In this document: piece after piece, positions 1 through 8,900 of the stretch
How the letters are laid out: the number at the start of each line of letters is the position of its first letter
How positions within the stretch are numbered: position 1 is the stretch's first letter
Assembly: GCA_965242895.1 (NCBI GenBank)
Contig: OZ251507.1
Span: forward strand, 248,001 to 312,000
Source of the DNA: CATQHL01 sp965242895
Lineage (GTDB): Bacteria; Actinomycetota; Acidimicrobiia; Acidimicrobiales; CATQHL01
DNA: 64,000 nucleotides
Reading direction: 5' to 3'
The notes under the pieces: model-generated
What the model saw: the letters and a program-made list of their open reading frames with translations, nothing else
What the model was told of the DNA's origin: nothing
Databases searched by the model: none
Position numbers and translations under genes: made by a program

Positions 1-1187
1 GAGAAGAACTAGATCGTATCCTCCACGAGATTCGAGTAGAACAGACTGACTTAAACGAATGGGTCAAATCGCACCGTCCGTTCCACTGGTTTGCAGAGTT
101 TCCGCAGGTGCATCAAACAGGGGGCTTCGATATTGTAATCGGCAACCCGCCATACATCAGACGAAACAAAGTCACCGACTACACCTGGGTAGATTACAAG
201 ACCGATGGCTTACCCGATATCTACGCCCCTTGCCTAGAACGAGCACTCCAACTAACTAGAGCAGGCGGACGGTTCGCCATGATCCTGCCAATCTCATTTC
301 AATTCAGCGAACAATTTCGCACTGCCCGCAAGATCGCTGCATCAATCCTTGACAAACAATGGATTTCCACATTCGCTCTGAGACCGGCTGAACTCTTTGG
401 CTCGGGCAAAACTAGAAACACCATACTCCTAGGATTAAGAAAGCGAAATGCCAGCTTGCCACACACATATGTTACGCGTCTCAACCGCTGGACAACTGAC
501 TACCGTATACATCTGTTTCCGACTATTCGCTATACATATCTCCCGACAAAATTTAAGAAAGACGCCTTCTGGATTAAAAGTGGTTCGCCTCCGCAATCAG
601 AAGTTCTTAAACAACTAGTGGAAGGGGGAAACACAATTGGCAATCTAACATCCCGTAGGGGACAATATCAACTTGGCTTCAAATGTACTGCACGCTATTA
701 TTTGAGCGCATTTCTTGTAGAACCCCCTGCCTATGCTTTCGACAAGACTCGCACAGAGCAATCAAAAATAGCCTATCTTGAATTCGCAGATCCCCAGTGG
801 AGGGACGCCGCTTTTGCCTTTTCACTGGGTAAACTAACGCTTCTTTGGTGGGCTGCCACTGGCGACGAATTTAACGTAACTAAGTCTGGCATCGCATCGA
901 CTCCTATCCCTTCTGATCTGAAAATCCTGTCTTTCGTCGCTAGTTTTGCTAATGAACTTCAAGAGGTACTCAGTGAGAACCTTTACTACCAAAAAGCCGC
1001 AGGCGCATTCTACGGCAACTACGACGTCAAATCCGTTCGGCACATCACCGATGAAATAGACCGCCTCATACTCAAATCAATCGGCATGGAGGACTACTGG
1101 GAAGACCTGCAGCTCTTCTACGCCACCTTCGTCAAACAGACGGGAGAAGCGGGCACAGTGTTCAAAGAACTCCCCGACTGCGGCTGA
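1..1187 (+). CDS. Eco57I-like N6-adenine DNA methyltransferase, C-terminal part (cut by left edge)
   Basis: The reading frame is open from base 3, so the gene starts before the window; the GTG at 108 is internal. Residues just before the motif (FHWFAEFP, then GGFDIVIG) and the catalytic NPPY motif at 144-155 are typical of Eco57I-type adenine methyltransferases of type IIG or other restriction-modification and BREX-like systems. About 340 residues follow NPPY. They would hold the rest of the catalytic fold and the target-recognition region. The AdoMet-binding motif I must lie upstream, outside the window. The stretch is clearly less GC-rich than the DNA to its right, which suggests acquisition by transfer. 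No restriction or partner gene is seen here. The family is well supported; the exact system cannot be told from this fragment. Confidence 0.88.
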   Translation, partial: EELDRILHEIRVEQTDLNEWVKSHRPFHWFAEFPQVHQTGGFDIVIGNPPYIRRNKVTDYTWVDYKTDGLPDIYAPCLERALQLTRAGGRFAMILPISFQFSEQFRTARKIAASILDKQWISTFALRPAELFGSGKTRNTILLGLRKRNASLPHTYVTRLNRWTTDYRIHLFPTIRYTYLPTKFKKDAFWIKSGSPPQSEVLKQLVEGGNTIGNLTSRRGQYQLGFKCTARYYLSAFLVEPPAYAFDKTRTEQSKIAYLEFADPQWRDAAFAFSLGKLTLLWWAATGDEFNVTKSGIASTPIPSDLKILSFVASFANELQEVLSENLYYQKAAGAFYGNYDVKSVRHITDEIDRLILKSIGMEDYWEDLQLFYATFVKQTGEAGTVFKELPDCG

Positions 1188-1243
1188 ACCGTCCGTCTCA
1201 CTCTCTCCCTAAGCGTCCACGTCGCGCTAGGAAGCACCAACTG

Positions 1244-1275
1244 TGCCTGCCCCCGGGAGGCAATTTCTATGTTTT
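1244..1275 (+). terminator. Probable rho-independent terminator after the methyltransferase
   Basis: TGCCT (1244-1248) pairs with AGGCA (1258-1262), with further C-G pairs inside and one bulged G. A T-rich stretch follows (1264-1275). It lies 57 bases after the methyltransferase stop and before the 3' end of the convergent RCC1 gene. Confidence 0.45.
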
Positions 1276-1915
1276 CCTGAATTGAGCAACGGAATAGTGG
1301 TTAGGGCAGTTATTGATGGGATGCGACTGATGTGCACGCCTTCATTGTTCAAGCTCATCATCGTTTGCCCAGTAACAGCTTCCCTGAAGGCAGGCGTCGG
1401 GGGTTGTTGGGGAAATGTGGCTGATGTAATCGCCTTCGTCGTTCAAGCAGACCACCCCACCGTTTGCTTTTATTACTAGACAAGCATGGTTGTGGAAACC
1501 GGCGTCTACGTAACTGAACGAGTCTGGAAGGTAGCGGTAGAAGCCGAGAGAGTCGGATCTCCAGCATTCAACGGAGGAGTCCGTGTGCAGCCCGCAAGCA
1601 TGTTTAGCGCCTACGCTGATAGACGTGAACGGCAGCACTTCCGGTTCCCCTTCCTCCCCGTAAGAGTAAGCTTGGAACCCATACATGTCGATCGGATTCA
1701 TAGGAGGCACCCCTTCGGGGAGAGGGTCGCCGTAAGTGTAAGACAGCATCCCCCATTGCGGTTTGTCCGGCTCGCTCTCCGAAGCGAACCGCTGGCTTAA
1801 AGCTTGTCCCCAGCAATCTACTTTCCCGTCCACTCGTAAAGCACATGCGAAAGCTAAACCCACACCGGCCTGCGTGTACTTCCCCTCAGAAGGGTGAGTA
1901 CCATAAAGATAACCA

Positions 1916-1930
1916 CCCCCCCCCCCCCCC
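1916..1930. repeat. C15 (G15 on the coding strand) homopolymer inside the RCC1 gene
   Basis: Fifteen consecutive C on the plus strand at the point where the middle and last frames of the RCC1 gene separate. The paralogue has only a C6 run at the matching place, at the Trp-Gly codons of ECWG. With G13 or G16 the two frames would join through a short poly-Gly stretch. Confidence 0.9.
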
Positions 1931-3023
1931 AGCATTCCAGTGATCCATCTAAACGCACCCCGCACGAACTACCCCAATCCCTACTTATCTTCCAGGTGCT
2001 GATTGGTTCGTAGCCTCCCCAGCCTGCGTTGATCGTGGAGAACTCCCCCTCAGGTGGGGTGATCTTCGAGCGCGTCATCAACCAACTCGCCCCCCAGCAC
2101 TCGATCTCTCCTGAAGTGAGCAGACCGCAAGCGTGGTTCGTAGAGACGCTTACTTTTGTGAACTCCCCCGGCGGGGGCCACGAACGGGCGCTGCCGTCGA
2201 TCCAGCCCGGCGGCGGCTTCGGGCGGTCGCTGGCGTCTCCCCAGCACTTCAAGGCGCCGTCCGCTCGCACGCCGCAGAACAAAGACCTAAAAGAGTTCAA
2301 GGTCTTGAACTCCCCCTCGGGTGAGGAAGGGAACCCTTCCTGCTGCCTCCAACAGCGCACCTCTCCGCTGACCAGCAGCCCGCAGTCCATCTCACGCCGC
2401 AGCCAGACCTCCCTAAAAGCGCCCTCCGCCGCTGGTAGGCTCTCCCCGCTCGGCCAGTCCCAACACTCCAAACCTCCGTCCCCTCTGCGGATGGCGCACG
2501 CCTCATAACCGCTGTGAACCCAGGTGAACTCCCCCTCCGGTGTAGGAAGAAACTCAAAGACACCGTCCACTGTCCTCCAACACCACACTTTATAATCATA
2601 ATCCACCCCGCACAACCCAGTCCCAGCCAGCATCCGGAAACGAACATCAGGCGGCGGGTGAACAGCGTTAGGATACCTAGGCTCCCTGCCTTCGCCGTCT
2701 TCGCTGGCAACAGAATCCCCCCAACACACAGCCTCACCCCCAGGGTGCAAACCGCACACCAAACCGGCGCCTATCAAACTCTCAAACACCCCCCCAGGGG
2801 GCTCATCCCCCTCGTTGAACCCACCCCCCCAGCACTCCACCTCACCCCCAGGGCGCAAACCGCAAGTAAAATGCCTACCCGCCGCCACATCAATAAACTG
2901 CCCCGGCGGCGGCACCCCAGCGTCACGCCAGCGCTGCGACGTCCCCCAACACTCCGGAACGCCATCAGGGCGTATCCCGCACACATGCTCCACCCCCGCG
3001 CTCACCGAAACGAACACCCCCCT

Positions 3024-3037
3024 CCCCCCCCCCCCCC
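3024..3037. repeat. C14 (G14 on the coding strand) homopolymer inside the RCC1 gene
   Basis: Fourteen consecutive C on the plus strand, preceded by C6 and one T, at the point where the first frame passes into the middle frame. G12 or G15 would restore continuity. The tract also sits where one whole RCC1 unit, present in the paralogue, is missing. Confidence 0.9.
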
Positions 3038-3662
3038 AGGAGCCACCAAATCCCTGTGCTGATGAGACCAATCATAATCCTTGTACGGCTCCTGAAACCC
3101 CCCATGGCGCCAACACTTCACCTTATTCGATTCCCGCAAACCGCAAGCATACCCCCAACCGGCGCTCACCGACACGAAACGATCCACCACCCCAGACTCA
3201 GCCCCCCTAGGAACCAAAATAGTCGGAACTCCACTCACAATCCTCCTCCGACCGGGATCGGGTTCAGACGTAGAAGTCGAACTCCCCCCATCCGCCGTAG
3301 TGGTAGTAATAGCCGCCAAAGTAGTAGTAGTAGTTGCCGGAGCGCCGAAGTGGGGGAGATCATGCCGATAAGCGTCGGGCACCCTCGGAATAGTAGTAGC
3401 TAGAGTAATAATGGTAGTAGCAGCCGCTAGAGAAGTACTAGTAGACGAAGAAGTAGTGGAAACAAGACTCCGCTCTGGAAGACTCGTTGTCGCCGCAGGC
3501 GAAGGCGCCTCCGCATCCGGAGCCTCCGCCTGCGAGCACGCTGCGGTAAAGACAGCTACCACCGCTAAGGCGAAAGCAAAGTGCTTCACCGCAAACAGTT
3601 TCCCTGAAAACACGCGCACCATCCTAGTGATTGTTGAGAGAATGTGTCTGTTGGACGTGCCT

Positions 3663-5948
3663 TCATTGTTCAAGCTCATCATCGTTTGCCCAGTGACAGC
3701 TTTCTTGAAGGCAGGCGTCGGGGGTTGTTGGGGGGATGTAGCTCATGCGCACGCCTTCGTCGTTAAAGCAGTCCACCCCGCCGTTTGATTTTATCACTAC
3801 ACAAGCATGATTGTGGAAACCGGCGTCCACGTAAGTGGAAGAATCTGGGAGAAAACTGTAATAGCCGCGAGCGTCGGCTCTCCAGCATTCAAAAGAGGAG
3901 TCCGCGTGCAGCCCGCAAGCGTGATCAGCGCCCACACTGATAGACGTGAACGGGCGCACTTCCGGTGCCCCTTCCTCCCCATAAGAGTAAACTCGGAACC
4001 CGAGCATGTAACGAAGGCGCCAATTGGGAGGAGGTACCCATACCCCCTCGGGGAGAGCGTCGCCGTAAGTATAAGACAACTCCCCCCGTGTCGGAGCGCT
4101 CCCCCAGCAATCCACTTTCCCGTCCACCCGTAAGGCGCACGCGAAATCCAGGCCTACACCGACTTGCGTGTACTCCCCCTCAGGAGGGGAAAGCAGAGGA
4201 CCTTGACCGCTAGGAAACATCCTGAGAGTATGACTAGCCCCCCAGCATTCCAGAGACCTGTCCAAACGCACCCCACAAGAATAACCAAAATCCGTAATTG
4301 TGAAGGGGTAATCAGGACCCGCATCATAGCCTCCCCAGCCTGGGCTGATCATGGTGAACTCCCCCTCGGGGGGTTGAATCTTCGGGCGCTTCCCCCAAGC
4401 CCCCCAACACTCAATCTCCCCAGAAGTAAGCAAACCGCAAGCGTGATACTGAGCAAGACTGACTTTTGTGAACTCCCCTGAGGGAGGCGTGAGAAGCGAG
4501 GGCTCCGGGAGATCGCTGCTCTCACCCCAGCACTCCACCGCGCCGTCTGCGCGTAAGCCGCAGTACAAGCCATACAATGAATCCAGGGTTTTGAACTCCC
4601 CCTCGGGAGGAGGAGGTGACCCTTCCGGCTGTTCCCAGCAACGCACCTGCCCGCTGACCAGCAGCCCGCAGTACTCCTCATAGCCTATCCAGACTTCCTT
4701 AAAAGCACCCTCCGGCGCCGGAAGGGGCTCCCCGCTCAGCCAGTCCCAGCACTCCACCCCAGAGTCCGCCCGGCGGACAGCACACGCGTGATGATCGTGG
4801 TCGACCCAGGTGAACTCCCCCTCCGGGGTGGGGAGAAGCTCAAACTCCGGGGTGAGGTGAAACTCAAAAACTCCCCTCCGGTTCCTCCAACACCACACTT
4901 TGTAATCGTAATCCACCCCGCATTGTCCTGTCCCTGAGAACGTTCTGAAACGCGCATCACGCGGCGGCTGAACAGCGTTAGGATACCTAGGCTCCCTAGC
5001 CCCGTCCTCGCCGTTCTTGCTGGGAACAGAATCGCTCCAACACTCCGCCTCACCCCCAGGGCGCAACCCGCACACCCAGCCGGGGCCTATCAAACTCTCA
5101 AACACCCCCCCGGGAGGCTCATCCCCCTCGTTGAACCCTCCCCCCCAGCACTCCGCCTCCCCCCCAGGGCGCAAACCGCAAGTGAAATGCGTACCCGCAG
5201 CCACATCAATGAACGGCCCCCGTGGGGGCACGCCGGCTTCGCGCCAGCGCTGCGACGTCCCCCAACACTCCGGCGTGCCGCCAGGGCGTATCCCGCAGAC
5301 ATGCTCCACACCCGCGCTCACTGAAGCGAACACCCCCCCGGGAGGCTCAATCGAGGCAACAGCCTTGGCCCCCCAACACTCCACCTCTCCGCTGAGGCGT
5401 ATCCCGCACGCGAAAACATGCCCAACGCTCACCGAAGAAAACTCCCCCCCAGGAGCCACCAAATCCTCCGGTTCGTCAAACCAATCATTATCCGAGTACG
5501 GCTCCCGGCCCCCACCGTGGCTCCAACACTTTACCTTATTCGATTCCCTCAAACCGCAAGCATACCCCCAACCAGCGCTCACCGACACGAAACGATCCAC
5601 CACCCCAGACTCAGCCCCCCTAGGAACCAAAATAGTCGGAACCCCACTCACAATCCGGAAATCAGGCTCGATTTCAGGAGCAGAAGTCGAACTCCCCTCA
5701 CCCGCCGTAGTAGTAGCAGCAGCCAGAGCAGTGGTGGTGGTAGTAGTAGCCAGAGAAGTGGTAGTGGTGGTGGTCGTAGTAGTAGTCGCTAGGGAAGTAC
5801 TAGTAGTCGAAGAAGTAGTGGAAGCAGGACTCCGTGTGGGAAGACTCGTTGTCGGCGGAGGCTCCTCCGCCTGCGGCGCTTCCGCGGGCGAGCACGCTGC
5901 GGTAAAGACAGCTAACACCGCTAGGACGAATACTGAGCGTTTCACCAT
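3663..5948 (-). CDS. RCC1-repeat surface lipoprotein
   Basis: The 761-residue product begins with a hydrophobic signal (residues 4-17) and a cysteine at 19 in a lipobox-like FTAAC context, so it is probably lipid-anchored outside the membrane. Residues 30-75 are a Thr/Ser-rich linker. The rest is a long series of units of about 35-45 residues with the pattern VSxGxxHxCGxRxxGxxECWG, typical of RCC1-type beta-propeller repeats. The regular Cys pair in each unit suggests a disulfide outside the cell. The start lies 30 bases after the stop of the cysteine-repeat protease gene, and the broken paralogue follows about 40 bases downstream, so all three could be one transcript. RCC1 folds usually mediate protein binding; the ligand here is unknown. 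Confidence 0.85.
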   Translation of the reverse strand: MVKRSVFVLAVLAVFTAACSPAEAPQAEEPPPTTSLPTRSPASTTSSTTSTSLATTTTTTTTTTSLATTTTTTALAAATTTAGEGSSTSAPEIEPDFRIVSGVPTILVPRGAESGVVDRFVSVSAGWGYACGLRESNKVKCWSHGGGREPYSDNDWFDEPEDLVAPGGEFSSVSVGHVFACGIRLSGEVECWGAKAVASIEPPGGVFASVSAGVEHVCGIRPGGTPECWGTSQRWREAGVPPRGPFIDVAAGTHFTCGLRPGGEAECWGGGFNEGDEPPGGVFESLIGPGWVCGLRPGGEAECWSDSVPSKNGEDGAREPRYPNAVQPPRDARFRTFSGTGQCGVDYDYKVWCWRNRRGVFEFHLTPEFELLPTPEGEFTWVDHDHHACAVRRADSGVECWDWLSGEPLPAPEGAFKEVWIGYEEYCGLLVSGQVRCWEQPEGSPPPPEGEFKTLDSLYGLYCGLRADGAVECWGESSDLPEPSLLTPPSGEFTKVSLAQYHACGLLTSGEIECWGAWGKRPKIQPPEGEFTMISPGWGGYDAGPDYPFTITDFGYSCGVRLDRSLECWGASHTLRMFPSGQGPLLSPPEGEYTQVGVGLDFACALRVDGKVDCWGSAPTRGELSYTYGDALPEGVWVPPPNWRLRYMLGFRVYSYGEEGAPEVRPFTSISVGADHACGLHADSSFECWRADARGYYSFLPDSSTYVDAGFHNHACVVIKSNGGVDCFNDEGVRMSYIPPTTPDACLQESCHWANDDELEQ

Positions 5949-5978
5949 AACAACAACCTAGAGGACACGCGCAGCGTC

Positions 5979-8900
5979 CTAGGGTGAAGTGGAGGGGAGG
6001 GCGGGGATGGTGGCTGCGGCTAGTTCCCCCACCCACCATGTCTCAGAGGTGGGATCGTCGGTTAATAGGTTAAGGCTAACACTCGCCCGAGTGCTAGCCA
6101 GCCCTGCGAATTGCGTCCTTGTCACGCCGGCTATAACGAACTGCTTGTCCCGCAAACCGCTGACCTCCTCAGCGTCGAACGTGAGATTCAACTGAAAAAC
6201 CTTCTGAGTAGAACCATCAGGCAACACATGATCCACCCGAGCGCCCACATCATTCTTCGTATTTCCATCTTTATCTACTGCAGGATTTTCTATTAGAGTT
6301 GGTGTTACGTGTATTGGATTTCCGGTGGTGAGGCTGGCTTTCCCTTGATTGTTCTTGAGCAAGTGCAGCGCCCCTGTGCTGCCTGTGCGGTAGAAGACTA
6401 CGTAAGTGTAGGCGTTGTAGGATTTAGAACCGAGAGTGTCCGTGGGGGGGAGCCCGAACTTGAGTTGCCACTCATCACCGGAGGAGCCTTTCCGGACAAA
6501 GGAAGGATTCTGGAACGCAGCGGGAACATAGATAGACTGCAAATCGGCTTTATCCTTTGAGGAAGGAGTAGAAGTCTGACATTCCACGGCTCCGGCATCC
6601 TGGGTTATCACCCTTTTCTGCCAGTCCCGCCAGTCCATCACCTGCCAACCGTAAGACATGGCCGATTTCACGGCGGTGTTGCTCGTGAGGCGGTGGCACC
6701 CAAAGCCGTAGTCCCCTAACCCGAGGAAATGCCCTACCTCATGAACAATATACCTAATCAACTCTCCCGCAGGGGCGTTCCTAGTAATGTGAATCACCGA
6801 ACCCTCGAGCAAATCAGGCTCATAACTCGTGTCCCCCTTAGCGCTAACGTAAGCGCACCCGTCGTGATCCGCGCAATGAGGTGTGCTTTCATTGAACCCG
6901 CAGGAAGCAGACGCGGCCGCTCCTGCCGCAGTGAGGAAAGCGCAACTCGAATCAGCACAATCCCCCGATTTCTTCGAAGTCGACGGACAGCACTCAGATG
7001 ACTCAGTATCTGAAGGATCGCATTCAGGCCTGTAATCCATGATCACAACGTCGAAAGTAGTAGAAGCAGACTTCTCCCTAGGCGTCTCGTCGTTATTCTC
7101 CGCTGCGGTGATTTTCTTCTCACCACAAGATTTCGCAGACGAAGACCCCAAGGCTTCCACCCTCAACGCCCCAGGGAAAAGCGCATTCCACCTACTCCCT
7201 GCCGCCTCCAGCCCCTGAGCGAAATCCCCCACCTTAGTACAAACAGTAACCGTTTCACCTCTCTGCAGCTTCTCAGACAGCCACGCCCTGGGCTGCTTAT
7301 CTTCCTCATCACCGTTCGGCAAAGCATAAGGACGCCACGGCCTCCTAACATTAAAGTCCTCGAGAGTCTCTTCGTCCTCCTGAGTAAAAGTTGCACGAGT
7401 GGGTTCCAATTCTGCATTGAACCAATCGGGCTCCCCGGAGAACGCCGCAGCGGGGGAATCCCCCTGAACGTTAAAGGCCAACACTTTCACGTCCCTCGAC
7501 TTAGGCTCCGCAGGTCCCAATCTCTCCTCGGGAACAACACCTTGCCCCGGAACCTCAATCGGCTCGTCAGCAGGCGGCAGGGTTTCCACCGTTGTCTCGG
7601 TGGATTCTATCCTGTAACCGTAGTATTCTTCCGCGCTGCCGTCACTGTCGGTGTCTACTCCTACTATAGTTTTCTCCCAGTCATCCTCACCCTCGTCCTC
7701 GTACTTCCACCACACCCTATACCCCCCCAACGGGAAACCACCATCGCAGGCAGGCTTCCGCCAAAACACCCTCACCGCATCCCCCGCCGCGGACATCACC
7801 AGCAATTCAGCGTCCCGCACCGAGGCAGGAGTCCCCTTCGGAGTCCCCTCAAACTCGCGGGTCAACAACAACGCATCAGCCGCTGAATAACCCTTCAACT
7901 CCACGTCGTAAACAGTGCACGTCTTCAAACCAGTAATCCTACGAACATATAAGTGCCCCCGCGATAAAAGAGAAGACACCGGAACCTCCACCTCCACCGA
8001 AGACGCCGTAAACGACTGAACATTAGGCCCCGAAGAAGGATAAGAAGCAACCGACGCCTCTTTCCAACGCACCCTATAATTCGCCGGAACACTCTCAGAA
8101 ACGCGCCACACCAAAGTCAACAAACCCACCCCAGGATAAGAATCCACACCCACCGCAGAAGAACCAGCAGACGCATCCAAAGCAGCCGCAGGCACACTCA
8201 CACACACCGCAGAAGAACCCAAACGAAACTTCCCCGCAGGACACGCAACCAACGTCGTAGTCGTCGTACTGCTCGTCGTCGTAGTCGCAGCAGTCGTCGT
8301 CGTGCTCGTAGTCGTGGTGCTGCTCGTCGCGGTGGCCGGCGGAGGCGCAGCAGTCGTCGTAGTAGTCGTGGTGGTTGTCGTAGCGGCCGTAGTCGTAGTT
8401 GTTGTACTCGTGGTGGTCGTTGTTGTTGGCGTGACATAGCAGCGGGTGCCTCGGAGGGTGCGCCCCTGCGGGCAGGAATAAGTATAAATAGGACTAGCCG
8501 TGAGCGTGCGCGTGCACGAACCAGAAGACAGCGTCCAACCATCAGGACAGGACTTCACCTTCGCCGGATACGACCAACACTTACCCCCCGAAAGAGTCCC
8601 CGAACTGCACGACAGCGAAGACGACGGAGACACGTAACGAACGCTCGTCGTCGTGCGGGAGCACGTGCTCCCCGACAGCGTCCAACCAGACGAACACTCA
8701 TAACTCAACGTCCCGTATCTTGTCACCGTGCTCGACGAGTAACGATAACAACTGCTGCCCGACAGCGTCCAACCGGACGAACAGGAATAACTCAACGATC
8801 CGTACCTTGTCACAGTGCTCGACAAGTAACGGTAACACGTGCTCCCCGAGAGCGTCCAACCGGACGAACAGGAATAGCTCAACGTCCCGTATCTTGTCAC

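Larger units (their letters stand above)
1342..3622 (-). pseudogene. RCC1-repeat lipoprotein, reading frame broken at two long G tracts
   Basis: This is a paralogue of the intact gene at 3663-5948 but is split into three frames. Frame 1 runs from ATG 3622 through a hydrophobic signal ending in a lipobox-like FTAAC, a Ser/Thr linker and the first RCC1 unit, and is lost at a G14 tract (3024-3037). Frame 2 carries the middle repeats (CGIR..G..ECWG type) and is lost at a G15 tract (1916-1930). Frame 3 carries the last repeats and ends with the same C-terminal residues, DDELEQ, as the paralogue. Adding one G, or removing two, at each tract would restore one frame. No other lesion is visible. It may be a phase-variable gene caught in the off state, a pseudogene, or a homopolymer sequencing artefact. 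If expressed, it would be an exported, lipid-anchored propeller-like protein. Confidence 0.75.

Noticed and set aside
5017..5961. Long plus-strand frame opposite the RCC1 lipoprotein gene
   Set aside because: It is the antisense of a clear repeat protein. Its Pro/Ser-rich product follows from the regular GGxxECWG codons on the other strand, and it has no start signal.
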